36,303 nucleotides of DNA from the NCBI GenBank assembly GCA_964546435.1, contig CAZJKJ010000035.1, positions 1 to 36,303 on the forward strand, written 5' to 3'. The notes under the pieces were generated by a model. That model saw only the letters and a program-made list of their open reading frames with translations, was not told the origin of the DNA and made no database searches. Both the position numbers and the translations under genes were made by a program. Of the stretch, positions 8,601 through 14,713 are shown one piece after another. Position 1 is the stretch's first letter. The number at the start of each line of letters is the position of its first letter. This DNA is from CAYNST01 sp964546435. Lineage in GTDB: Bacteria; Pseudomonadota; Gammaproteobacteria; Pseudomonadales; Cellvibrionaceae.

Positions 8601-9026
8601 TAATCCACGGCCGGAGTTGGCGGTAAACGAATCGCGTCCGTTAAATTCGCTGCGGGTCTGGCTCATGCCGCGAACAACCGCGCCGGAACCTTCAACGCCG
8701 AAATGGTCGGGGTCGTTTGCCGCAGCAAAACGTTCTATCGACACCCCAGGCAAACGCTGCATGGCTTCAAGAACGCTGCGGTCCGGAAGCGCACCTATGT
8801 CAGACGCTGAAATGGCATCGACAAAGGTATCCGCTTCGCGCTTGATGTCCTGAGCGTTTTCCAGGCTGGTGCGCACCCCTGTGACAATGACTTCCTCCAT
8901 CATCTGATCGGTCTGAGCGTCCTGCGCAAACACGCGTTGCGAGGCCAGAGCGCCAGTGAGCACAACCAGCGATGAAGCAAGTGTAATGCTTGCTTTAACA
9001 CCGAATCTGTTAGCTGTGAAGTTCAT
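5664..9026 (-). CDS. TonB-dependent outer membrane receptor, large carbohydrate-type
   Basis: This 1120-residue outer-membrane receptor imports a ligand using TonB/ExbBD energy. A signal peptide (about 1-35, ending VFAQ) is followed by a TonB box EEVIVTG, a plug domain (DIGALPDRSVLEAMQRLPG and the GGTVNLKTRKP region) and a long beta-barrel ending in aromatic F (VLRANF). Its size and plug style fit the long Xanthomonas/Caulobacter-type receptors (TIGR01782-like) often linked to glycans. ATG 9026 gives the signal peptide directly; the ribosome binding site is weak (AAGAG). It heads the halogenase locus and is back-to-tail with the xylose operon, so a sugar ligand is plausible but not shown. No anti-sigma/sigma pair lies beside it, and no N-terminal signalling domain is evident. 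Confidence 0.92.
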   Translation of the reverse strand: MNFTANRFGVKASITLASSLVVLTGALASQRVFAQDAQTDQMMEEVIVTGVRTSLENAQDIKREADTFVDAISASDIGALPDRSVLEAMQRLPGVSIERFAAANDPDHFGVEGSGAVVRGMSQTRSEFNGRDSFTANSGRGLSFQDVPPELMGGVDMFKNQTADMIEGGVGGTVNLKTRKPFDNRGLVAALSADVTYGDMVEESTPTFSGIFSNTWDSDVGEFGFLLNASYSELSASSHGIQTDLFEYRSVEPTGIWPGFPNAAAAGFDNVWVPNGSNITMKKDDRERKGVATAFQWENPDDTLVATVQFMRSDATLAWTEHALKYQSGYYTNTTFPPDGQTFEFDDNGIFTNGTFTDIRDGWRGDGNRIPHNLPPDAGWGGQPVRNFGMEFQTDARSKDQRTVVDDLAFNIDWDINDSWNMEFDLQRVEAETTDDDVQLMLGTRAAQHYDIYGGGDTPTLEINDPWEYYDGADDLVEWDDNPAYFQDETSYFWRSAMDHYERSEGESTAARVDFTHYLDGDFFTQVKFGARRAEREQQVRFSQYNWGQLQAPWGPPIYERDADGNIVLGNPDDPTSGLTIYPNGAGWLDAQRVIDAGLGGMDAVDVIDWDNFFRGGVVNIEGGNQLFHPSMDLVMDYRNWDNRLGPISNEWVPANSRDPDKNGTIDTVNGSFFLPSEINTVEENNTAAYVRFDFEGDFGKRFVGNFGLRYVKIDRRVLGSIVLPNLRPEYPIPEGFDMDAYRDDPYGYYIDGLDPRAVGDYRNFLPQADADFATGVAVPSNTKSSENHLLPSFNLKVELTDDLIGRFAVAKAIALPDMGDLRAYRSMALIGYAYTPEYFPNDMVPGTFNPDDVPEERRAVNPDSIDLPGYKAEGGNPDLKAMESIQFDLSLEWYFSSVGSLTTSLFYKDLSNFFVNGGQNEVYTNPDTQQSMPVVTAMTRNQGAGSLQGVEFAYQQFFDMLPEPWDGLGVQFNYSFIDAEGAPNYDDVPDEVNFDPETAREVNFTDLPLQGQSEHTSNAVLMYEKDKISARVAYNWRSEYLLTTRDVITKLPIYNDDAGFMDASFFYNITDNFKIGVQGVNLLDTQTKTYAQVDDNGTRVGRSWFINDRRYSLVLRANF

Positions 9027-9572
9027 AGCAGTATCTCTTTTGGTATCGTTATTGTGCTGTGATTGCCACTGTCGTATGAGCTGTGACAGGCCAACCTGTC
9101 GTTATTTTCCCTGAACGGGATTCTGGAGAACCGGGGGTCCGTGCGCCGGCGAATGTTCTGACCGAAACTTCGCGGTTGATGTTATTTGTGTACAGATGGA
9201 TCGCTTGGCGAACGCGGCGTCATGAGAAAGCCTGTCGCGATATTGCAACATGCCCTGCGTGCAGTCAACCGAATCTCTTGGAGCTTTCATATCCTGAGGA
9301 TTCCGGGATGAGCTTTCGCGTTCGATTTCCACCAAGTTTAGTAGCTCAAATCGAAGATGCCAGAAAAAACAGGCTCTGAATCAAACGTTTATCAGGATAT
9401 GCGTTTAGGTGGCCGGGATCGGCAGCGAATTCGACATAGTGACTCGCCAGGAACAACATGCGTAAGCAGCTGCGAAATTAACGGATCAGCGTTAACGAAG
9501 TACAAGACAGATGGCAGGACATGCGGTGTCCACCGCAGCAACCCGGAAAGGAAAATATTGAAGTGGAATATG
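9027..9572. other. Intergenic region upstream of the TonB receptor
   Basis: I see no convincing gene in these 546 bases. A short hairpin (GACAGG 9085-9090 / CCTGTC 9095-9100) sits in the probable receptor leader. TATTGCAACAT at 9241-9251 matches, on the other strand, an 11-mer in the xylose regulatory region (13674-13684). A dyad lies at 9522-9537. No clear sigma-70 promoter could be fixed by eye. A 98-codon plus-strand frame at 9083-9379 was rejected. Confidence 0.6.
9522..9537. promoter_or_regulatory. 16-bp perfect dyad, possible operator
   Basis: TGCGGTG-TC-CACCGCA is a perfect inverted repeat with 7-bp half sites, located just downstream of the xylA terminator and about 500 bp upstream of the TonB receptor start. 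The 2-base centre suits a protein-binding dyad better than an RNA hairpin. No regulator is assigned. Confidence 0.3.
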
Positions 9573-9601
9573 AAAAACGCGGGACCGATGGCAGTCCCGC
9601 G
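9573..9601 (-). terminator. Intrinsic terminator of the xylose operon
   Basis: A perfect 8-bp GC stem (CGCGGGAC / GTCCCGCG, arms 9594-9601 and 9578-9585) with an 8-nt loop is followed on the minus strand by TTTTTC. It begins 14 nt beyond the xylA stop and should end xylB-galM-xylA transcription. Confidence 0.88.
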
Positions 9602-9614
9602 CTGGTATTTGCTG

Positions 9615-10946
9615 TTAGCGAATGTACTGGTTGATCAGGTTTTCGTAAAGCTCCTGCTGGCCGCTGGTTTGCTTGGGTTCGCCATTGGCGTTGCCCAGCT
9701 TGGCCAGTGCTTCCAGATCCAGTTGACCTTTTTCGAAGCGCGCGCCTTCTCCTGAATCGAAGCTGCTGTAACGGGTTTTGCGCATGCTTTCGAGCTTGGA
9801 ATTTGCAAGCAGGTTATCCGCGATCAACAAAGCTCGGGCAAAAGTGTCCATGCCGCCGATATGACCGTAGATAATATCGTTCATGTCGGTCGAGTTGCGT
9901 CGGGTTTTCGCATCGAAGTTGACACCGCCGCCCTGCAGGCCACCGGCACGCAGGATAACCAGCATCATTTCAACGGTTTCATTGATATTGATGGGGAACT
10001 GGTCGGTGTCCCACTGGTTCTGGTAGTCACCGCGGTTGGCATCGATACTGCCGAGCATGCCGGCATCAGCGGCAACCTGCAGTTCGTGATCCATGGTGTG
10101 GCCAGCCAGAGTGGCATGGTTGGTTTCGATGTTCAGTTTGAAATCTTTGTCGAGGCCGTGCTCACGGAGAAAGCCGATCACGGTCGCGCTGTCGAAATCA
10201 TACTGATGCTTGGACGGTTCCATCGGCTTGGGCTCGATGAAGAAGGTGCCTTTGAAGCCCTGCTTGCGTGCATAATCCCGTGCCATGGTCAGGAACTGAG
10301 CCATATGCTCGAGTTCGCGTTTCATGTCGGTATTGATCAGGCTGATATAGCCTTCACGACCACCCCAGAAAACATAGTTTTCGCCGTCGAGAGCGATAGT
10401 CGCATCCAGCGCGTCTTTCAGTTGCGCGCCGGCGTGGGCGACGACTCCGAAATCCGGGTTGGTGGAAGCGCCGTTCATGTAGCGTGGGTTGCTGAACAGA
10501 TTCGCGGTGCCCCACAGGAGTTTCACACCGGAAGCGGCCTGCTTTTCTTTGGCGTATTCAACAATGGAAAAAAGACGCTTCTGGGTTTCGCTGCGTGAGT
10601 CGCCTTCTTCAACCAGATCGACATCGTGGAAGCAGTAATAAGGCGTACCCAGCTTGGTGAACAGCTCAAATGCCGCGTCCATTTTGTCTCTGGCGCGCTG
10701 GTCAGCAGTAGAAGCGCCGCCCCAGGGGAAAATTTTCGGTCCTGGACCGAAGGGATCGTGACCGGCATTACAAAACGTATGCCAGTAGCAGGTGGCGAAT
10801 TTGAAATGCTCCTTCATGGATTTGCCGGCGACAACTTTGTTCTCGTCGTAATACCTGAACGAGAAGGGGTTGTCAGACTCCGGACCTTCGTAGGCGATGC
10901 GGCCTACGCCCGGAAAGTATTCTTTTTCGCCTGTAATAATTGTCAT
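9615..10946 (-). CDS. xylA: Xylose isomerase
   Basis: Converts D-xylose to D-xylulose in the cytoplasm. The 443 residues match the long E. coli-type enzyme (440). All active-site residues are present with a +6 offset from E. coli numbering: H107 and D110 (FHDVD), W194 (VFWGGREGY), E238 and K240 (IEPKP), E274 and H277 (IETNHATLAGH), D302, D313, D315 and D345 for the two metals. I chose ATG 10946 because AAGGA stands about 7 nt upstream; an upstream in-frame start at 11000 adds 18 residues foreign to the family. It is the last gene of the operon xylB-galM-xylA, 66 nt after galM, and is closed by a strong terminator. Confidence 0.98.
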   Translation of the reverse strand: MTIITGEKEYFPGVGRIAYEGPESDNPFSFRYYDENKVVAGKSMKEHFKFATCYWHTFCNAGHDPFGPGPKIFPWGGASTADQRARDKMDAAFELFTKLGTPYYCFHDVDLVEEGDSRSETQKRLFSIVEYAKEKQAASGVKLLWGTANLFSNPRYMNGASTNPDFGVVAHAGAQLKDALDATIALDGENYVFWGGREGYISLINTDMKRELEHMAQFLTMARDYARKQGFKGTFFIEPKPMEPSKHQYDFDSATVIGFLREHGLDKDFKLNIETNHATLAGHTMDHELQVAADAGMLGSIDANRGDYQNQWDTDQFPININETVEMMLVILRAGGLQGGGVNFDAKTRRNSTDMNDIIYGHIGGMDTFARALLIADNLLANSKLESMRKTRYSSFDSGEGARFEKGQLDLEALAKLGNANGEPKQTSGQQELYENLINQYIR

Positions 10947-11012
10947 GGTGCTTTCCTTCTTTGAGAAAACGATTGGTGGTGAAGAATTCAGGTGTAACAA
11001 CGATGCCTGTCA

Positions 11013-11948
11013 TTACCCTGGTTTATGTGAAATCAAGCGTACGCCGAAAGTGCCTGAGGTGGATTTACCGGGTTCCACCGTGCGCAGGCCGTCGCCACTG
11101 TTGAACGCATTGATTGAGCAGCTCATCGGTTCAATGGCAATGGACTCGCGTCCGGGTGGAATGAAAATCTGGGTAAAGTTCATTCCGTCCGGGCCGGCAT
11201 CCTGCCATATATCCAGACCTCGCTTGTGTTTTTCCGACCAGAGTTTCAGGGAGGCGACCGGCTCTTTGCCGGTTATCTCGAAACCGTTGTCCAGTCGCAG
11301 ATCACCGATCTTCTTCAGCTTTTCGAAGTGTGGATAGGGCGTTTTTTTACCCGTGGCCATGTTGGTTTTATCTATTTCGATGGCCATCAGGGGCGGGGTC
11401 TGCAGATACAGGTCATCAACTCGCTCATCGAGTTGATAATAAGGGTGCCATCCGAAGCCCACCGGCAGGGGCCGGGTGCCGGTATTGGTAATCTTGACTT
11501 CGACCTTCAGCGATTCGCCATGGAGCTTGTACTGGAATTCAACGCGACTTGGAAACGGATAGCCTTCCACGTTGCCCGGATAGTCGTATACCGCCGTTGC
11601 GTGCGCACAGGTTTTCGTCAGGGTCTGGATGCTGATCTGCGGTGTCAGGTGGTACAGAAAACCGTGCAATGCATGGCCGCTGCCAGGTTCGTTGATGGCA
11701 ACCTGATACGTTTTCCCCTGAAAGCTGTAGCGGCCCGCGGCCAGTCTGTTGGGAAACGGAAACAGTGGAATGCCCCGATAACCCGTGTCGTGGGCCAGGG
11801 CATCGCGACTGTCGTGGCCAGCGATCAGATTTACATCGAATTCATCGCTGAGCACCAGGCTGTTGATGCGGCCACCAAATTCCGGAACCAGTTCCAGGCG
11901 GACTTTGGAATTTTCCAGCTGGAGTTTAAAAGGTTTGTAATCAGTCAA
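11013..11948 (-). CDS. galM: Aldose 1-epimerase (mutarotase)
   Basis: Interconverts alpha and beta anomers of an aldose; in this operon probably D-xylose, to feed XylA. The 311 residues carry the family signature: N67-R68 (FPNRLAAG), H95 (GHALHGF), catalytic H168 (GFGWHPYYQL) and the catalytic base E273 (IAIEPMS). The start is TTG at 11948, backed by GGAGAAG six bases upstream. It overlaps the 3' end of xylB by 8 nt, pointing to translational coupling. No signal peptide, so cytoplasmic. The family assignment is firm; the xylose preference is inferred from its position between xylB and xylA. Confidence 0.92.
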   Translation of the reverse strand: MTDYKPFKLQLENSKVRLELVPEFGGRINSLVLSDEFDVNLIAGHDSRDALAHDTGYRGIPLFPFPNRLAAGRYSFQGKTYQVAINEPGSGHALHGFLYHLTPQISIQTLTKTCAHATAVYDYPGNVEGYPFPSRVEFQYKLHGESLKVEVKITNTGTRPLPVGFGWHPYYQLDERVDDLYLQTPPLMAIEIDKTNMATGKKTPYPHFEKLKKIGDLRLDNGFEITGKEPVASLKLWSEKHKRGLDIWQDAGPDGMNFTQIFIPPGRESIAIEPMSCSINAFNSGDGLRTVEPGKSTSGTFGVRLISHKPG

Positions 11949-13443
11949 CGGAAACTTCTCCTGTTGGCAAGCCGGTCACCCAGGTCTGATAGGCATCCTG
12001 GTATTCATTGGCACGTCGTTTATCAGGTTCTATGACGGCGATACGCTCAAGGGTCTTGAAGGCTTCCTTTGTGTTCAGGTAGAACCCCGAACCGAGTGCG
12101 GCCGCCCGGGCGGCACCGGCGGCGCCGTCGGTATCGAACAGTTCCACCGTCGCCTGCGTGGTGGACGCGAAAGTCGTGGTGAAAACGTCGCTGAGAAACA
12201 GATTGCCTTTGGCTACGCGCACTACTTCGGCTGTTCCGCCAAGAGATTTCAGCACGTCAAAGCCCTGATTCAGGGCGAATACGATGCCTTCCTGCGCTGC
12301 TCTCACGACGTGCCCGAGTCCATGTCGGTTGAAATCGATGGAACTCATCTGGCCGCCGAGATTGCGGTTGTTGAAAATACGTTCCGCGCCATTGCCAAAC
12401 GGGTAAAACCGCAAACCCTGGCTGCCCACGGGGACCTTGGCGGAAAGGTCGTTGAGGCGCGGGTAAGGCACTGGTTCGCCGCTGTCACTCAACAGTTGGC
12501 GCAACCAGCTGTATAGCCGGCCGGTGCCGTTGACGCAGACCAGAACGCCGTTGCGGGGCTGCTCCGGAGTGTCGTTGACATGCAGGAAGGTATTGACGCG
12601 GGACTGCCGGTCCGCCGCCAATTGATCAACGACCCCGTAAATGACGCCCGAAGTGCCGCCGGTCGCAGCGACTTCGCCCGGTTCGAGAACATTCAGGCTG
12701 CAGGCGTTGTTCGGTTGATCGCCGGCGCGGTAGGCGATTTTCACGCCAGGCTTCAGGCCGAGTTCGGCGGCGACCTGGTCGGCAACAGTGACCTGATAAC
12801 CAATAGATGGCACCACTCGAGGCACCAGCGCCTCATCAATATTCCAGTACTTCAGCAGGGGCAGGGCGGGCTTGCGCGCAACGAAATCCCAGAGGGTTCC
12901 TTCAGACAATCCCGATGCGGTGGTGGTGACTTCCCCGGAGAGCTTCATGGCAATGAAGTCGCCGGGAAGCATGAACTTATCGACCTGCGCGAAAATTTCC
13001 GGCTCGTTCTGTTGCACCCAGCGCAGCTTGGCGGCGGTGAAATTTCCCGGCGAATTGAGGAGGTTGTCGAAACAATAGTCCATGCCAAGACCGGACAGGG
13101 CATCTGCGCCCATGGGTAGCGCGCGGCTGTCACACCAGATAATTGCGGGGCGCAATACCTGCTGGTTGGAGTCCACCAGGACCAGGCCGTGCATCTGATA
13201 GGAAATGCCGATCGCGTCGATCCGGGTAGTATCGATGTTGTCCCGGGTCGCCAGCTTGCGCAGGCCGTGGCGGATGCAGTCCCACCAGACGTCCGGATGC
13301 TGTTCGGCCCAACCCGCAACCGGGCTGAGAATATCAAGTTCGGTGTCGGGATAATGGGTCGACCCGAGACACTTTCCCGAATCGCCGTCGACGATGGACA
13401 GCTTTACCGATGAACTGCCAATATCCAAACCAAGGAAGAGCAT
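11941..13443 (-). CDS. xylB: Xylulokinase (FGGY family)
   Basis: Phosphorylates D-xylulose to xylulose-5-phosphate for the pentose phosphate pathway. The 500-residue FGGY kinase has the N-terminal nucleotide-binding loop GLDIGSSSVK (5-14), the substrate-site MHGLVLVD (84-91), the catalytic base D242 in AGDQPNNA (240-247) and the second phosphate loop ATGGTSGVIYG (260-270). E. coli XylB has GGGDNAAGA at the catalytic position. From memory, the AGDQPNNA form is commoner in Bacteroidetes-type xylulokinases, so this gene may belong to that branch. It is first in the minus-strand operon, with a promoter about 100-130 nt upstream. Start ATG 13443 has a modest AAGAAG site. Confidence 0.95.
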   Translation of the reverse strand: MLFLGLDIGSSSVKLSIVDGDSGKCLGSTHYPDTELDILSPVAGWAEQHPDVWWDCIRHGLRKLATRDNIDTTRIDAIGISYQMHGLVLVDSNQQVLRPAIIWCDSRALPMGADALSGLGMDYCFDNLLNSPGNFTAAKLRWVQQNEPEIFAQVDKFMLPGDFIAMKLSGEVTTTASGLSEGTLWDFVARKPALPLLKYWNIDEALVPRVVPSIGYQVTVADQVAAELGLKPGVKIAYRAGDQPNNACSLNVLEPGEVAATGGTSGVIYGVVDQLAADRQSRVNTFLHVNDTPEQPRNGVLVCVNGTGRLYSWLRQLLSDSGEPVPYPRLNDLSAKVPVGSQGLRFYPFGNGAERIFNNRNLGGQMSSIDFNRHGLGHVVRAAQEGIVFALNQGFDVLKSLGGTAEVVRVAKGNLFLSDVFTTTFASTTQATVELFDTDGAAGAARAAALGSGFYLNTKEAFKTLERIAVIEPDKRRANEYQDAYQTWVTGLPTGEVSVD

Positions 13444-13491
13444 AGGGATTCACTTCTTTTTGTTAATGAAAGAGATTTCAGACTGAGCCAT

Positions 13492-13503
13492 CCCGCATGC
13501 GGG
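13492..13503. promoter_or_regulatory. 12-bp perfect palindrome in the xylB leader
   Basis: CCCGCATGCGGG lies 49-60 nt upstream of the xylB start and just downstream of the predicted transcription start. A repressor bound here would block elongation. It could also fold as a short RNA hairpin with no U-tract. Confidence 0.35.
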
Positions 13504-13544
13504 TCGATGATTCGGGGGAGGCTTCAAGCGCAATGAATGATGCA

Positions 13545-13574
13545 AGTATATTCTTATTGTCGGCCTGACTACAA
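13545..13574 (-). promoter_or_regulatory. Predicted sigma-70 promoter of xylB-galM-xylA
   Basis: On the minus strand, TTGTAG (13574-13569) and TATACT (13550-13545) are separated by 18 bases, a good -35/-10 pair. It predicts a transcript start near 13538 and a leader of about 95 nt before the xylB ATG. Confidence 0.5.
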
Positions 13575-13624
13575 GAGCTGGTTTCATGATCGGACAAAAG
13601 GGTAGCGTTTTCCTGCGCAATCAG

Positions 13625-13642
13625 CAAACCGAATTTGCGCCG
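13625..13642. repeat. 18-mer repeated with one mismatch inside the adjacent regulator gene
   Basis: CAAACCGAATTTGCGCCG here matches 17 of 18 bases of 14325-14342, same orientation, which is inside the regulator's winged-helix codons. The upstream copy lies about 95 nt before the regulator start. It may be an operator pair or chance. Confidence 0.4.
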
Positions 13643-13658
13643 AACCGCGATAAATCAG

Positions 13659-13687
13659 CTTGCAAACAAGGTGATGTTGCAATAAGG
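13659..13687. promoter_or_regulatory. Tandem TTGCAA direct repeats, candidate regulator sites
   Basis: CTTGCAAACAAGG (13659-13671) and GTTGCAATAAGG (13676-13687) share the frame TTGCAA-N-AAGG, with the TTGCAA cores 17 bp apart. They lie between the divergent xylB and NUDIX regulator genes, directly beside an inverted repeat, and are plausible binding sites for that regulator. Confidence 0.35.
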
Positions 13688-13716
13688 TCTCGTGCTGCCC
13701 AAAGGGCGAAACGAGA
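13688..13716. promoter_or_regulatory. Interrupted inverted repeat before the NUDIX regulator gene
   Basis: Nested arms TCTCGT (13688-13693) / ACGAGA (13711-13716) and GCCC (13697-13700) / GGGC (13704-13707) are exactly symmetric about a 3-nt AAA centre. The dyad ends 18 nt before the regulator ATG. It could be an autoregulatory operator or a leader hairpin. Confidence 0.45.
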
Positions 13717-13734
13717 TAACAATAACGCTGTGCC

Positions 13735-14481
13735 ATGAAGAGAATAGTCGGTGTGATTAGCAACAATATTCAGCCTGAAGAAGAGCTGGTCGCGGTCAGA
13801 GCCCCTGATGATGTCATTCAGGCCCTGTCCATTGATAACGTAATCTTCGGTATGCAGGATGGGGAGCTGAAGATCCTGCTCATCAAGCACCGTGAAGGCA
13901 TTCGCAAGGGACACTGGGCCTTGCCCGGCGGCTGGATCAGGTACGAAGAAAACCTGCGGGATGCGGCGGCACGTCTGCTATCCGAATTGACCGGCCTGAG
14001 CAATCTGTACCTTGAACAGTTCAAGGCCTTTGGCAGGGTGGACCGTTACCCTGCCGATCGCGTGGTTACCATCGCGTACTACGCCCTTGTAAGTGCGGAC
14101 GATTATTCCCTGGTTGCCGGCCACAACGCCGAAGACGTGTGCTGGTTCAGCGTGTCCGAATGCCCTTCGCTGGTTTATGACCACGATGAAATCCTGGAAA
14201 CCGGTATCCGCTACCTGCGCCATCAGATCTGCCACAAGCCTGTCGGTTTCAACCTCCTTCCCGAAAAATTTACGTTGCTGCAACTTCAGGAGCTGTACGA
14301 AACCATTCTGGACACCCGTCTGGACAAACCGAATTTCCGCCGCAAAATCATGAAAATGAATGTGCTGTCATCATGCAATGAAAAGCAGCAGGGCGTCGCG
14401 CACAGGGCTGCGAACCTCTACAGGTTCGATCGAGTGGCCTATCAGAAGCTGCAGGAACAGGGTTTTTCGTTCGAAATGTAA
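13735..14481 (+). CDS. NUDIX/winged-helix transcriptional regulator (NrtR-type), probable xylose regulator
   Basis: The 248-residue protein has an N-terminal Nudix fold (about 28-165) and a C-terminal winged helix (about 172-211). The segment starting FNLLPEKFTLLQLQELYE and the later DKPNFRRK are typical of NrtR-family regulators. The Nudix box starts correctly (GGWIRYEE, 65-72) but the REUxEExGU part reads RLLSELTGL (80-88), so two of the three metal-binding acids are gone and hydrolase activity is unlikely. NrtR relatives include AraR of Bacteroides, which senses a sugar instead of ADP-ribose. Divergence from xylB-galM-xylA suggests that this one senses xylose or a derivative. Start ATG 13735; its ribosome binding site is weak. 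The ligand is inferred, not shown. Confidence 0.88.
   Translation: MKRIVGVISNNIQPEEELVAVRAPDDVIQALSIDNVIFGMQDGELKILLIKHREGIRKGHWALPGGWIRYEENLRDAAARLLSELTGLSNLYLEQFKAFGRVDRYPADRVVTIAYYALVSADDYSLVAGHNAEDVCWFSVSECPSLVYDHDEILETGIRYLRHQICHKPVGFNLLPEKFTLLQLQELYETILDTRLDKPNFRRKIMKMNVLSSCNEKQQGVAHRAANLYRFDRVAYQKLQEQGFSFEM
14325..14342. repeat. Intragenic copy of the 18-mer found upstream of the regulator
   Basis: CAAACCGAATTTCCGCCG encodes part of the DKPNFRRK stretch of the winged helix and matches 13625-13642 at 17 of 18 positions, on the same strand. Confidence 0.4.
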
Positions 14482-14550
14482 CCATACCGGCAATTATGGT
14501 CATGCCCTTCAGCCACGGAGGCAGGCCGTGCCATCCAGTCAGGAATGCCA

Positions 14551-14598
14551 GGGTCTGTACGAAAAGTCGTCGAGCGCAGGCACTTTTCGTAGAGAGCC
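14551..14598. mobile_element. 48-bp MITE remnant (two fused terminal repeats)
   Basis: The left arm starts GGGTCTGTACGAAAAGT and the right arm ends ACTTTTCGTAGAGAGCC, so the ends are inverted repeats. The left part matches the right end of the element at 36133-36279 (about 26 of 29 bases, opposite strand), and the right part matches that element's left end (about 20 of 21). The internal ~100 bp are missing, so this is an internally deleted sibling. It lies between the NUDIX regulator and the sugar transporter, in 232 bp without a gene that also hold an ACCATA/TATGGT hairpin at 14481-14500. No target duplication was seen. Confidence 0.65.
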
Positions 14599-14713
14599 TA
14601 AAGACACGTACCCGGCGCGCGGAGACCGCAAAGGTCTGCGTTGGCAGGGCGGGAACAGCCGGGGATAACAATCGGCCGGAATAACAAACAATAAAAGAGC
14701 GAAGGTATCTCAT

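Noticed and set aside
9083..9379. Plus-strand frame of 98 codons in the receptor upstream region
   Set aside because: No ribosome binding site, no homologue recognised, and a composition typical of random sequence; the CPAC-like pair of cysteines is not enough.
14348..14713. Minus-strand frame of 121 codons over the small MITE
   Set aside because: It spans the MITE remnant and the end of the regulator gene on the opposite strand; such frames recur with repeats and are not genes.
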